A stretch of 64,000 nt of DNA from Nelumbo lutea (GCA_022828595.1 JAKGHH010000003.1:9858934-9922933), one strand, 5' to 3'; shown: positions 46,012 to 57,500, counted from the stretch's first letter. Program-made: numbers and translations. Notes: generated from the sequence alone by a model not told the origin.

Positions 46012-48283
46012 CCCCCTCAAGTTGGAGCATGCAGATTGTGAATGCCCAACTTGCGAAGAAAGTACTCAAATTCTCTACGACCTAGTGCCTTTGTAAAAAT
46101 GTCAGCTAGCTGAATGGTAGTCGACACATAAGCAGGATGAGTGCAGCCATTTTGAATCTCATCACGCACAAAATGGCAATCAACTTCAATATGTTTTGTA
46201 CACTCATTGATGAGACCAAAACGAACCCTAATTTTATCCCCTAATATTTACTCTTTTATATTTATTTATCACTTAAATGAACTCATTACTCTTGTCTTTC
46301 GATCTAGGGCAATAAAGAAGGCAATTGGAAGAAAATATGGCAAATCGGGTGATTTTGCACAGTTTCGGTGACAGTAAGTAATCTGGGCCTAATTCTCAAT
46401 TCCGGACACCGAATTGGACAATTCAAGAAGCATTAGAAAGATGAAAGGAATGCCCACAACTTTTATGTTTTGGGTTTTGACAGATTCGGCCCGCATCGAG
46501 TACGAAAATGAGCCCAAAGTCGGAGCAAGTTCGCAGCTAGGCCCATTTCACAACTTAAGCCCAACTCGCAGAATTACCTTGAAGCAGCCCAACTCGAATT
46601 CAAGAGTTAAGAGTCCGAATTTCGAATGTAATCTCCAAGGAGAGAGTTTTATCAGATCTAAAGTCTTGAATGTAATCCTAGAGAGATAAGAAGATTGAGA
46701 TTAGAGCATTAGATAAGAGATAGGATATGATTAGTTCAAGATAAGATCAAAACTCCCTAAGGATAAGATGATCTCCTAGAAGGAGTTGGAAAACAGCCCT
46801 CTCCTTTTGCTATATAAAGAGGGGGGCGAATCAGCTCTAAAAATCACTCATTCCAAGATCCAAGAGATCATCAAGAAGACCAAGAAGCAAGAAGGCTGTT
46901 CGGCTATGGAGAAGAAGAGCATGGAGATTGCGCAGATCATGAGTAGCTAAGCTTCTTTTTCTGGTTCAAGGGGGGAGGTTCGATTGTGTCATTGTGAGGT
47001 TCTGTAGTTACTTTATTTTCTTTCTTTTTAATTCAAGTATTCATTGGTTCTTGTGCACATTTTTATTGGATGTTAATGTTAATTAGTCTGACAAACTGAA
47101 TTAATGTTGATTTTCCTACTGCTATCAATGATTTCGGTGATCCGTAATTGTCACGAATAATGGTACAAGTAGCAATTAGGTTGATATCTTTTTTGGGTCA
47201 ATTGTTCGTGACAGCCTTTGACCAATGTTTTAACATGGTTCAACATAAAAGAATTGATGAAACAAAATTCAGTAATTGCAGCTATCTCAATTATTGTTAT
47301 TTTGGTTTAACTGTTTTCACAAATCTTAATGCTATCATTGTTTAACATGGAACGCTATCGTACCCAGTTGAGTGGTGATAAGTGTTGATCGAATGCTGGG
47401 TTTGGTCAACTGAATTAGGAAAACACAAGGTTTATTATGGCTATCCTAATAAATCTAAGGTTAAATGCTTGAATTGCAAGAATGCTGATTTGAACCTAGG
47501 ATCGATGGCCAATCGATTCAACCCGAACCCTTGAACCAGAATTCGGTAAGACTGATTTTCTCTTGTTTGTTTAGTTTGTTATTCTTTTAATTTTAATTAT
47601 TTAATTTTCCCACACAATTACTTTATCCATTCGGCTAAGAGATTACTAATTTGCTCCCTGTGGGATTCGACCTAGAACCACTTTTACTGCAAATATTTTA
47701 TTGTGGGACTAGTAATAATTTTGAGGGCTTCGACAAACCCGTCACTCATGAAACACTAGGTTTGCTGCAATATACGAGGCTGCCTGATTATCACAATATA
47801 ATCACATTGGGTTTGAATGTGTAACTCCAAGAGCCAATAGCAATCCCTTCAGCCATTTTAATTCACACGTGGTCGTGGCCATAGAACGAGATACTCTTCT
47901 TCCGCTGAAGAACGAGCCACAGTGTGTTGCTTCTTAGTTTTTCAGGAAATAGGCGATTTCCCAAGCAGAATAAACCATCCAAACAGAGAACATTGGGACA
48001 AAGGACAACTCGCCCAGTCTGAATCACACCATGCATATAACTATAAGTCACAATCTGAACGCAAGAGAATTCCTTGACCAGGATTTCCTTTCAAGTAGCG
48101 CACCACTCGCAATGGAGCCTCCCAATGTCTTTCTTGCGGTTGCTGCATAAATTGAGACAGAACATGCACACAATAAGACAACTATGGATGAGTTGTTGAG
48201 AGATAAATAAGCTTGTCCACCAAGCGCCTGTATCGCTTAAGATCAGATAAGAGAGGCCCATTTGTCAAAGCGAGATTGTGATT
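46012..48283 (-). pseudogene. Copia RNase H region, interrupted
   Basis: Minus-strand 48280 to 47750 gives broken pieces of the RT-RNase H connection and RNase H (for example HVLSQFMQQPQERHWEA near 48150). The C-terminus lies at 46207 to 46012 (EVDCHFVRDEIQNG, QLADIFTKAL and EFEYFLRKLGIHNLH after allowing a few stops). The 1.5 kb solo LTR splits the two parts. Confidence 0.75.
46208..47744. mobile_element. Solo LTR inserted in the Copia RNase H region
   Basis: The insertion starts TGATGAGACC and ends ACCCGTCA. The flanking bases are CTCAT on both sides (46203-46207 and 47745-47749), a 5-bp target duplication, and joining the flanks restores Copia sequence. It has TATATAAAGAGG at about 46811 and, near the end, CTCCCTGTGGGATTCGACC (47657), typical of the 3' part of some plant Gypsy LTRs. 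There is no primer site, polypurine tract or coding region, so it is a 1537-bp solo LTR, probably left by LTR-LTR recombination. The TATA box suggests plus orientation. Confidence 0.85.
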
Positions 48284-49159
48284 CTACTCTAGAGGAAAAT
48301 GAGCAGGTTTTGCACCAAGTAATCCAACTTCAAAGATAATATCCAAAGCATACTTACGTTGAGACAGAAAAATTCCTGTTGAGTTTCGGGCAACTCCAAT
48401 GCCCAAAAAATATTTCAATTGTCCCAAGTCTTTCATATGGAAGCAATCACTTAAATATTTCTTGAAGACTTTAATTTTCATATGATCATTACCTGACACG
48501 ATAATGTTGTCCACATACACGAGAACAAGCACATGCACCTTGTCTTGACAAAAGGTGAATAGGGAGTAATCTGAACATGATTGTTGAAACCCATATGTCT
48601 TCAAGGCTACGGTTAATTTAGCAAACCAACATCTCGGCGCTTGTTTCAATCCATATAGAGATTTTCGCAACCGACACACCATACCTGGTTTATCTGACTG
48701 AAAACCAGGAGGCATTCGCATGTAGACTTCCTCATGAAGGTCACCATGCAAGAATGCACTATGTACGTCCATTTGATGAAGCGCCTAATTTCTAGTTGTC
48801 GCGATTGTAAGGAAGGTACGGACAGTAACCATTTTTGCAACCGGGGAAAAAGTTTCATTATAATCGATTCCCTCAACCTGTTTGTTCTCAAAAATCACGT
48901 GACGGGCTTTGTATCTTTCCACTGTCCCATCAGCATTATACTTTATTCGATACACCCATTTGCATCCTATGGCTTGTTTTCCGGATGGCAAAGGCTTCAT
49001 AGTCCATGTTTGATTATTTTCATGTGCAAGTATTTCTTTCTGCATTGCATCCCTCCATTTTTCATCCTTTATGTCCTCAGCAAAAGAAGTAGTTTCAACT
49101 CCTGCAATAATAGCTGCCAAGAAAGCACAATGTCGACAAGAAAAATTGTTACAGTTCAC
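48284..49159 (-). pseudogene. Copia reverse transcriptase remnant
   Basis: Two frames, 48785-49159 and 48284-48772, are separated by an in-frame stop after ATTRN. Landmarks are WRDAMQKEILAHENNQTW, CKWVYRIKYNADGTVERYKA, MDVHSAFLHGDLHEEVYM, LYGLKQAPRCW, the active-site motif and MKDLGQLKYFLGI. The catalytic YVDD motif reads YVDN (in LVLVYVDNIIVSGN), so one of the two metal-binding aspartates is lost. Together with the stop this shows the enzyme is dead. Confidence 0.93.
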
Positions 49160-49391
49160 ATAGTTATCTATGGGATAAGGACTACCTATAGAATGTTTCT
49201 ATCGATGCCCACGCCCCAAATGAAATTCAGAGTGTCACTGTTGCTCAACATCGCCACCCCCCTTACGTCAGAACTGTCTTTGCTTACATTTTCTGTGGTG
49301 GCGTCACAAGAATGCATGGGTTCACCAGCATTTGCATTCGGGTCTACGGGGTTCCTTCTTCTACACGGACTCCTTCTTCAGCGAGTACGCC

Positions 49392-49819
49392 TCACTGGTC
49401 AATCTCCATATCACCATTTGCTTGTCCTGGTAAATAAGTGGATGGCACCAACACCTCATCTGTCCCACCTATTCCACAATGAAATTGGTCTTGTGCTTTG
49501 TTTGGTTGTTCATCCTCCTTGCGTGCATAAGGGAATGCATCCTCTAAAAAGGTAACATCTCTTGATGCAAAGAACGTGCCGGACTCTAAATCATACAAGC
49601 TCCATCATTTCTTTCTAAAATGATACCCAACAAAAACACACCGTCTACTTTGACTGACAAATTTATCTCCTCCATGTCCATGATTGTGCGCATATGCCAA
49701 GCAACCAAAAACTCGCACATTATCATAAGAAGGAGGTCGCCCAAATAAACTTCATAGGAAGTCTTTCCCTTCAACAAAATGGACGGTGTCCGATTGATCA
49801 AATAACACGTGGTCAACAC
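49392..49819 (-). pseudogene. Copia integrase C-terminal region
   Basis: Frame 49586-49819 has MLTTCYLINRTPSILLKGK, the downstream integrase segment, and 49392-49598 has GTFFASRDVTFLEDAFPY, the conserved strand that follows in Copia proteins. A frame change separates them from each other and from the integrase core. Confidence 0.8.
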
Positions 49820-49828
49820 ACATTCCCC

Positions 49829-50482
49829 TCAAAATTCAATAGACATGCTAGCTTGAAAACGCAATGCTCGGGCAACATTGAGTATGTGGCGGTGTTTGCG
49901 TTCAACCCTCCTGTTTTGTTGAGAAGTCCCGACACAAATGGTTTGATGAATAATACCATGTTGAGCAAAATAACTAGCCAAGCAGACAAACTCAGTCTCA
50001 TTATCAGTACGAACCACTTTGACAAGTTTGCTAAATTGCCTTTGAACCATAGCAAAAAAAATTCGAAGAACTTGTCCCACTTCTGTCTTATCAATCAGAA
50101 GATAAATCCAAACACCTCTAGAAAAACCATCTACTATTGTCAAGAAATAATGAGCACCACAAGAAGTTGCAGTTCTATAAGGACCCCATAAATCACAATG
50201 AATTAACTCAAAAATATCGGATGCTTTATTATTACTAGAAACAAACTCTTCTCGACATTGTTTAACTTGGAAGCATACATCCCAACCCTTAATACTGTCA
50301 TCCTTATTATTTTTAGTACTAACAAAAGGCAGCAACTTAACAATTTTATGAGAATGATGCCCTAACATTTGATGCCAAATATCACACGTCTTGCTCTCTG
50401 TAGTCTTCATTGCTCTTGCTGATGCAATGCTATGCAATGCTCCGGAAATAATAGAGTCCCTCTCGTTGCTCACCCGCTCCAA
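49829..50482 (-). pseudogene. Copia integrase core remnant
   Basis: One 217-codon frame contains the zinc-finger part (WHQMLGHHSHKIV ... DVCFQVKQCRE) and the catalytic core with the DDE set visible: D in LIHCDLWGP, D in VVRTDNETEF and E in NRRVERKHRHIL. The core motif residues are present. The frame has no start context of its own and is cut from the protease by a frame change, so it would have been part of the Gag-Pol polyprotein. Confidence 0.9.
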
Positions 50483-50504
50483 TTAGCATCCTCATAGTTC
50501 GGTC

Positions 50505-50783
50505 CTATATCACACAAAATTTATTAGTGAACTGAACAACACAATTCGACTCCTCAATCAATTGCGACACAGAAATTAGATTGCAATTCAAACTAGGCAC
50601 ATATAAAACATTAGTTAGTTTCAGATGATCGTCCAACGCAACTGTGCCTTCTTTCTCTGCTATTGTCGCTTTCCCATCTGGCAGCCCAACAGAGCATGGA
50701 ATGACGTTCTTTATGTCTCTCATTGACTCGATGCTTCTTGTCATATGATGAGAAGCCCATGTGTCTATTATCCACTCTAACAA
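50505..50783 (-). pseudogene. Copia protease remnant
   Basis: The stretch WIIDTWASHHMT is the retropepsin active-site region, where D-S/T-G-A is usual and here reads D-T-W-A, so the glycine is replaced. It is followed by LTNVLYVPSLNCNLISVSQL, the conserved Copia protease end. Confidence 0.85.
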
Positions 50784-50990
50784 TTTTCGCTTACTACTTA
50801 GTTGTTGACTCCCCTTTTTCTATGTGTTCAGAAGGTTGAGTAACATGTTCCGCTGCTCACTACTTAGTCCATTTAACCCAACCTTGACTGCATCAATTGA
50901 TTCTCCTTGAGACGCATTGCTTGCGCAGAGACTTTGGCTGTATTGGCCCTGAATTGGCCGCCATGACCTTTTCCTCCTACCCCTGCTCTG
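50783..50990 (-). pseudogene. Copia gag C-terminal remnant
   Basis: In a frame other than the adjacent open frame the minus strand reads LNGLSSEQRNMLLNLLNT (about 50830-50885), the segment that precedes the protease in many Copia Gag proteins. The N-terminal gag domain and zinc knuckle are not found upstream, where host-gene fragments lie instead. Confidence 0.6.
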
Positions 50991-51868
50991 TGATTCCCCT
51001 TGCTCGCATCCACTCCGCCTTTCCGTCCGAACGGATTCATTATATCCAAGACCGCGTTGCTGTTCCCATCGGGCACTACTCCAACATCCAGCGACGACAA
51101 AGAGACGCTTTAGCTAATTGTTGGAGTGGTGTAGCCGTAAGAAGGCTTGGATCGACAGAAACCCATATCGAAACAACGATCGGAGGTATTCATCAGTGAT
51201 GGCGGAGGGGGTTTCGTATGCACAGGAACTACACTATCAGCATTGGCGTTGTTCTGGTGGCGATACCTCGTCTCCATGGACGACCCGTAGTCGAGATCGA
51301 GATAAGGATCCACGTCGGAGAAGAAATAGTTGTTTGACTTCAGATCGGGTGTTTCCATGAATTTGGCAAGGTTTGGGTTTGGAAGTAACCAAGAAGCAGC
51401 TTCGGCCTCCTCACGACAGGTGTCATTGTCTTCCTCTTTGTCATTACGATCATCATTGTCGTCCAAGGACTTGAGGAGACCATCAAGAACAAGTAGGTTG
51501 GCTACGTTAGATTTCATGGCGGAGACAGTCGATTCGTAGATCGGAACAACAAGAATTCACTTGTGCCGTCGGGCGAGTGGGTTTGCCGAGTGGATGTCTC
51601 GGTCACAAGTGACGCAGAGGGCAGTAGCATCAGTCTCATAGGTGACACTGGCCGGGGCTTGCTCACAGACCTCGCACATCCAGACCGGCTCGTGCCAAGA
51701 GGCGAGCTTGTTCGCGCCATGAACCTTGGCGTCGCAATTGAAGTAGAGGAACACTGAGTCTGCCCAACAGAACAGTAGGGTTGACACCGATTTGCACGAA
51801 TCACAGGGCTTTGCCGACAAGCTCCAACTCACCGGGTATCCCTTGCCGCTTTCGCCGTCCATGGCCAC
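50990..51868 (-). pseudogene. Captured CONSTANS-like B-box gene fragment
   Basis: The minus strand gives one continuous frame with two stops. There are two B-box zinc fingers (first [16 protein letters not shown] through [10 protein letters not shown], second [21 protein letters not shown] through [12 protein letters not shown], within codons about 22-102), an acidic middle region (LLKSLDDNDDRNDKEEDND), and SYGYTTPTIS, then SSLDVGVVPDGNS, a motif of the COL4/COL5 group. The C-terminal CCT domain is absent, so it is a 5' gene fragment. The stops are TGA at 51557-51559, where the family has Arg/Glu after RRH, and TAA at 51110-51112. One zinc Cys in each B-box is replaced by Tyr (FLYFNC and VTYETD). 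It is in the sense direction of the Copia element. In plants such proteins act as nuclear regulators of light and flowering responses. Confidence 0.88.
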
Positions 51869-51889
51869 CTCACTTACTCAAGCAAACAA

Positions 51890-52258
51890 AGCGGATCGTT
51901 TCGTGTTGACCAGACTGAATGTGCCCTCTGCCTGGTTCAATTGGAGGAAGGAGATAGCGTACGTTGGTTGCCAAACTGTTGACATGCCTTCCACCTACGT
52001 TGCATTGATCAGTGGTTTGCTTCTCACGCGAATTGCCCGCTCTGTCGATTGCCCATTGTGGCAGCACCTGTGTTCAAAGCATTGCCAATGCCCTCTATTG
52101 GGGCCAAAGTAGAGGAAGGCAGAGGCCATGATCGAGTTGAGGGTCATAGCCAAGCTGGAAATGGCGGCCACCAAGTTGGGGTTAACGATTCCATTTCGCA
52201 GCTGGCTCACTCATCAAATCATTTGCTTCGACACTGTGCTTCTCTTATTTGGCTCTGA
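51890..52258 (+). pseudogene. Captured RING-H2 (ATL-type) gene fragment
   Basis: The plus strand has a RING-H2 finger at 51920-52045: ECALCLVQLEEGD, VRWLPNC, stop, [21 protein letters not shown]. Spacing C-x2-C-x15-C-x1-H-x2-H-x2-C-x10-C-x2-C is the canonical RING-H2 pattern with the Trp typical of ATL E3 ubiquitin ligases. A TGA (51980-51982) replaces the residue between the third Cys and His. The frame then stays open to 52258. The N-terminal membrane segment of ATL proteins is missing. It is antisense to the Copia element and lies head to head with the COL fragment. Confidence 0.85.
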
Positions 52259-52263
52259 CACCA
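52251..52263 (-). other. Copia primer-binding site
   Basis: The minus strand reads TGGTGTCAGAGCC directly next to the LTR end (ACA). The plant Copia standard is TGGTATCAGAGC, so there is one substitution (A to G). Confidence 0.85.
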
Positions 52264-52395
52264 TGTAAATCCAGAGCTTTTCTGGTTTATCTTTTCCTTG
52301 TTCTCATTCATTGAGAATTCAGAATCCTCAACTATACAAGATAAGGATAAGAAGATATATACAAAGAAAACGGACTCTTACGAAGACTCCTAATT
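52264..52395 (-). repeat. 5' LTR of the Copia element, truncated
   Basis: Aligns with the 3' LTR but lacks an internal segment (between GAGAATTCAGA and TACAAGATAAGG) and stops at CTCCTAATT, so the outer terminus CAATCCTAACA is missing. No target duplication can be scored for this reason. Confidence 0.85.
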
Positions 52396-52444
52396 ATGTT
52401 TGATTTTTTAATTATTAGTTAAGAGTGACCTAAATTATTCAAAA

Positions 52445-52600
52445 AATTACAATGACAATATTATTCAACACGGCATTAAACAGAACAGAATGTTTGTAAT
52501 TACTGACATAGCATTAAACAGAATAGAATGGCCAAACATTCATACAGCTGACCCCATATGGTTGGTTGGGATAAGGCTTGGATGATGACGACGACGACGT
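52445..52600 (+). mobile_element. RTE-type LINE 3' tail
   Basis: GCATTAAACAGAATAGAATGGCC...GACCCCATATGG-GGTTGGGATAAGGCTTGGATGATGACGACGACG is the RTE tail with a GAC/GAT microsatellite end. A partial duplicate of the GGCATTAAACAGAACAGAATG part precedes it. Confidence 0.75.
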
Positions 52601-53713
52601 ACAACAGCGACGGCGATGCTCATTTTTTCCATGCATAAATGGTGAATTACCGGTTCTTATGATACGAGTGGAACAGAATGCAAATTCAGAAATCATAAGC
52701 AGTCCTTACAATCAAGCAATAAGTTCGGTACTTTTTATTTTAACTTTTACCTAAGAAACATCCTCATTTGCGTACAAATGTGTATTAATATTTCTGGTTT
52801 TATATCTTGTTAGTCATTTTGTATTGGTCTAAAAATACCTGCTACTCCACCAAAACAGATGAGTGCAAGGGACACTTGAACTGAGATTTGATATTTCATG
52901 CGACTTTTGTGTAAAAAACACATGGTTTGCCTGCGAAAGTCTGTTTAAGTATAACTGGAATAAAATCTCATTAATATACAGTCACCATTTTCTACAACTG
53001 GAGCAAATTAGCCCTACTAATTATGATTGAGCTTCCAACATGGCACATCATCCATGAACCAAAGAGTTTACTCTCTAAATTAAAAAAAAAAAAAAAAGAA
53101 TTTATAATATCCTGCCTATAGACCAATAAAAATGTTCAACTCAAACCCCTGTGACAATGGCTTAGAACAACAAAGGGCTGTAGAAGAACTATAAATATAT
53201 CACTTTAAGGCCACGTTTGCTTTTCGGTAAATTACTTACCCAGGTATAAATGTAATTACCTGGGGGAAACACTTACCCAGGTAAGTGAATTTATCCATGT
53301 TCTTTTATTTCCCATGTAAATAAGGCAATGACCATTTTAACCATAAAAATCCACTATTAAAAGGGGCATTTTTGTCCCATTCAAGTATTGGCAATTTTCC
53401 CCTATGTGGGAAAGTTATATATCCACGTAGGAGATGGGTTATCAGTTGCCCGGGCAAGTGATACCCAGGAAAATAGATTTTCCCTATTCCCCACATAAAT
53501 CTGAGAAAAGAACATGAGATTCTTGGTCAATAGGAATCAAAATCCCATTGACTAACTTCCCCCCCCCCTCTCAAAATCCAGAAAAAAAACACCCCCTAAT
53601 TGGCAAGCATACAACAGGTTCTTGTTTTCTATTTGGTGCAAAGCCAATGCTTGTTAAGGAGCACTTTCTATCCACATTAGAGAAACACAAAAATGGATCT
53701 CCACTTCACACCT
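52601..53713. other. Intergenic region downstream of the ApaG-domain gene
   Basis: No gene is seen. A block at about 53206-53520 contains repeated CTTACCCAGGTAA-type words and is probably a small transposable element, but its ends could not be defined. The last part is probably the 3' untranslated region of the ApaG-domain gene. Confidence 0.5.
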
Positions 53714-54477
53714 TTAGATGATATCAGTGTCATCACCAATGATGGACAGGGAAAAAGGAGCAATAGCAACATTGAATGATGTTGCACGCACTTTATCAAT
53801 ACACATCATTTCAAAATCACCTTCCTGCATCACAACACTCATAAATAACACAGTTTTGGTCAATGATGATGATAACTTTAGTTTGGTGAATTTATAAATG
53901 TAACATTCAGGATGCAACAAGATAATTTCTACAAAAACTGGCCCTACAAAAATTCCAAGTATCAGCAGTAGTCAATGATAATGTGAATGTATAATGTAGT
54001 CATCATGTGTCTGTTACCTAGAGGTTCATAAAGTATTTGATCTCTAAATAGCAATTGTTGACAGAATAAACACTTGAATAAAGAAATTCTCATGGATATT
54101 TGATGAATGGGATGTCCCATTTTACCATTCTTCCAGTGGGAGTGTTTAATGAGCATGCAGAGGAATACTCAAAACTAGTCTTCGGTAGAATAACTGGTTG
54201 TTCTCCTATAATTCCAATTCCCCTACCAGCAAAAAAGGAAAATATTCAAGTCAGAATATTTCTATCACCTGCAGTGTATCCATCAAGAAATGGACAATGA
54301 TAGAAAAAGTCTATCATCACGCAGATAATGACAAATAATATTCTTTATTGAAGGGAGGGGAGAGAGAGAGAGAGAGATCACCATATGTTCTTTGTTTTTC
54401 CATTGGCGTCAGTAATGATCCAATGTCTTCTAAGTTGGACAGGGTGGTGAGAATTATTGGTAATTCTTATCCTGTAC

Positions 54478-54522
<45 letters not shown>

Positions 54523-57500
54523 ATCCATTCAAGGCTGACTGTGATCTTCAATATACAAACTCCTAACCTGAACTCTGAAACCCTGAAGCAACAGAAAGAA
54601 AAATCTTTTATAGTTTCACTAAAAAATATGAAAAGATTGTGGCTATTAAATCATCAAGTGAAGAGCACAAAAAGAAAGGAGACATACATCATACAAAAAC
54701 CTTAATGAGAAATGGAAATGGTGTCGATGGAATTGAATAGATACGTAACTTTGGTTTACCAGCCAATTTGTTAAGATTTATATGAGCATAATTTTGGGTA
54801 AATCTACAATATTGGTAGTTATAGTGGAGATAAAGGCTGCATCAAGCATGATTTTTAAAGAATAAAACTCATCACACAATGCAACTTATGCAACATAGGA
54901 ACTTATCTGTAAGTTTTCAGGTCAGCAAAAAAGGGCCACACACATCCATTCACCATCCTATATTCATTTATAAGTTCAAAAAAGGGCAGCCCAGTGCACG
55001 AGGCTCCCACCAATGTAGGGCCTGGGGAGGGACAGAGTACACAATGGAGCAACCCAACCATTGTGATTGCCCACCCTCATTCATGTGATAAGTTCCATCT
55101 AAAAAAACTTGCTACAGGTTGAGAATAAATTGTTTTCTGGGAATTTCTCAATTAAACAGAATCCTCAAACTTTGAATGGTTGATATCACCTTGGTGAAAT
55201 GTCCAATACATAGTAGGATGGTAAAGCAAACATGTAGCTTATCCAGAGGATCTCCTATCAGATGAATAAACAGTTTGGTTAAATAGCATACTTCCATGTG
55301 TTAGAAGAGAAGATGGTTTTGCAAAGAAGAAGCTTAATCTACAAGACCTATATACAATGTTCTAACAGAATATAATGTAAAATATATATGAACATTATCA
55401 CATATCTGTATACAGTCACATAATTCTCAATTTGTCTCAAACTGAATAAACTGGACATCCATGTCAACCTTATACAGGAACCTCTCTGTGAAGGAGTAAA
55501 CCTCAAATATCAACTTACTGCTGAGAAAAAGTTGGAACTAAGCTTCTTCAGAAAGTGGATTTTTAGATGAAACCAAGCACTACTGTAACAGAACCCAGCT
55601 ACTATTCATTATTAACCCCCCCCCCCAATCGGAATGAGCTTTTTTCTTTATGATTTCTTAAGTAAATCAAAGGTATGTATCTATTCAATTCCATTACTGA
55701 TCCCAAGCTTTTACCATGAATTACCAGTCCCAAGCCTAGATGAAAAAGAAAGGCCAAATCAATCAGAAAGTGGTGGAATAATTAGTCACAATTTCCAGGT
55801 ATATGGTATTTTTGGGCATTGGCTATTCTTGGAACTATCAGATGCATCAGAGATGCCTAAAAGAACATATTAACCAAAACATTTTACTTTATATATAAAC
55901 AAAATTTAGCAGAAAATATAATAAGAAAACTAATGTGTAGATCACCAAGAAAGCATTGCTACAGGAACCAGATGGTTATCATACTAGAGTTGTTGCATCA
56001 CTTGAACATTTAAAAAGTGTATGTGGAGCCAATAGTTGTAGCTCATTACGATATCTAGCTGCATCCTGGAAAAGAAACATATCCATGGAAGCAGACATGT
56101 AGAAGAGTTAGCAAAGATGTCAGCTTTTGATCATATTGCTAGGAACAATGTTTGCCAGATTTCAAATAAAAATAAAGATAAGAGATAATCACCAAATAAT
56201 AAGGACAAAAGCAAAATTGAGACTCCAGATTCCAGATTCAAGTATGACAAAGACTTGTAGAAAGAACAAAGCACACTAACAATTCCATTGGAAAGAAAGA
56301 TGATTAGCATGGTTTCTACCAATGCTATATAAGTTCTGATTCTACATTCCTCACCTTTCTATATATGTAACAAATCTGTCACTATGCTGAGAAGGCAATC
56401 TGCATGAAAGTACTTCCATCCAAACCTTATGTTCTTTCCTGATGGCAGAACATTGTTTTCCATAAAAAGGTTAGTTTGGGTGGCAATTTTGAAGTTTTAG
56501 GTAACAAGTCATCTTGTTGTGTCTTGCAATGATGCTTTGAAGATTACTTGATGCATTGTTACCTTGGTATTTAATGCAGGTACTATTCGGGTGTCCAAAA
56601 ATGTCCAAAAGTCATTGCAGGGGACAACACATAAAAATTTTTTGAACATAACAAGAAAAGTGAAAAGATAAACTTTGAAAACCAAAGTTTTGACCCCTTA
56701 TTGGATGAACCCTCTCTTGTGATACCCTGTTCAAGAAAGCAGTACAGAGATAATTTGGCAACTTCATTTGAAGCATCATTAAGATCCTACAAGCGCCATA
56801 CCAAATGCCAAGTGTCAACATGTCCAGGCATGTTAGTTTCGAAGTGTCCTAGTAACACTGCTTATATGCAAATCTATCTATCACTTTTCTCTAGAAATGA
56901 CTAGATAGAGATGGTGATGGATTCTTGATGTTCCAACATGAGTTCTCTCCTTTCCAATTTACTATCTAAAGAAGAGCTCTAGAAGTAGAAAAAAGAAAGA
57001 TGGTAAGTCCATGAACCAAAATTGGGTACCTCAAACCTCTCATTAGCAACTGCTTCCTTCATCAATCTCCTTAGGTGCAATACTGGCTCCTCTTCTCCAA
57101 ATAACCTCAATGAATCCCTAATTCTTGCAGCTTCTTTATAATCCTACAATAGAAACAAACATGGGAAAGTATATATTATAATCCTATAAAAACGTACAAT
57201 ACTGAAAAATGTAAATGAAGAATCAGATATGACTTAAAATGAATTATTTCTTAAAATCTGCTCAAATCACATAAAATACATACACGTAAAACATACAAAT
57301 GCAACTTAAGCTATTATGGCAGATCGTCTTTATATCAGTTATGGAGAAAAATTCCATTTGTTTCAAAAAAAATAAAAAAGAAAAGGTTCCATGAATCACA
57401 TTTTAGTAATAACAATAGCCAAGTATACTTGCACAACAATGTTTCACCCTCAAAAAAATTCAATTCTTGAAAAACATAAAATTTCAACACTGTTTTAAGC

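Larger units (their letters stand above)
45808..52395 (-). mobile_element. Decayed Copia LTR retrotransposon carrying host-gene fragments
   Basis: Minus-strand order is 5' LTR (52264-52395), primer site, captured gene fragments in place of most of gag, gag tail, protease, integrase, reverse transcriptase, RNase H, polypurine tract and 3' LTR (45808-46010). Protease, integrase, RT and RNase H in that order is the Copia arrangement. The primer site (minus TGGTGTCAGAGCC, 52251-52263) is a slightly mutated TGGTATCAGAGC, common in plant Copia. Frames are broken many times and a solo LTR of another element interrupts RNase H at 46208-47744. Confidence 0.92.

Noticed and set aside
48734..49555. 273-codon open frame on the plus strand
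   Set aside because: It is the antisense shadow of the Copia reverse transcriptase, which reads clearly on the minus strand.
53206..53530. Possible DNA transposon with CTTACCCAGG words
   Set aside because: Repeated words and a GTTTGCTTTTC-like end are visible, but I could not find paired termini or a target duplication, so no element was called.
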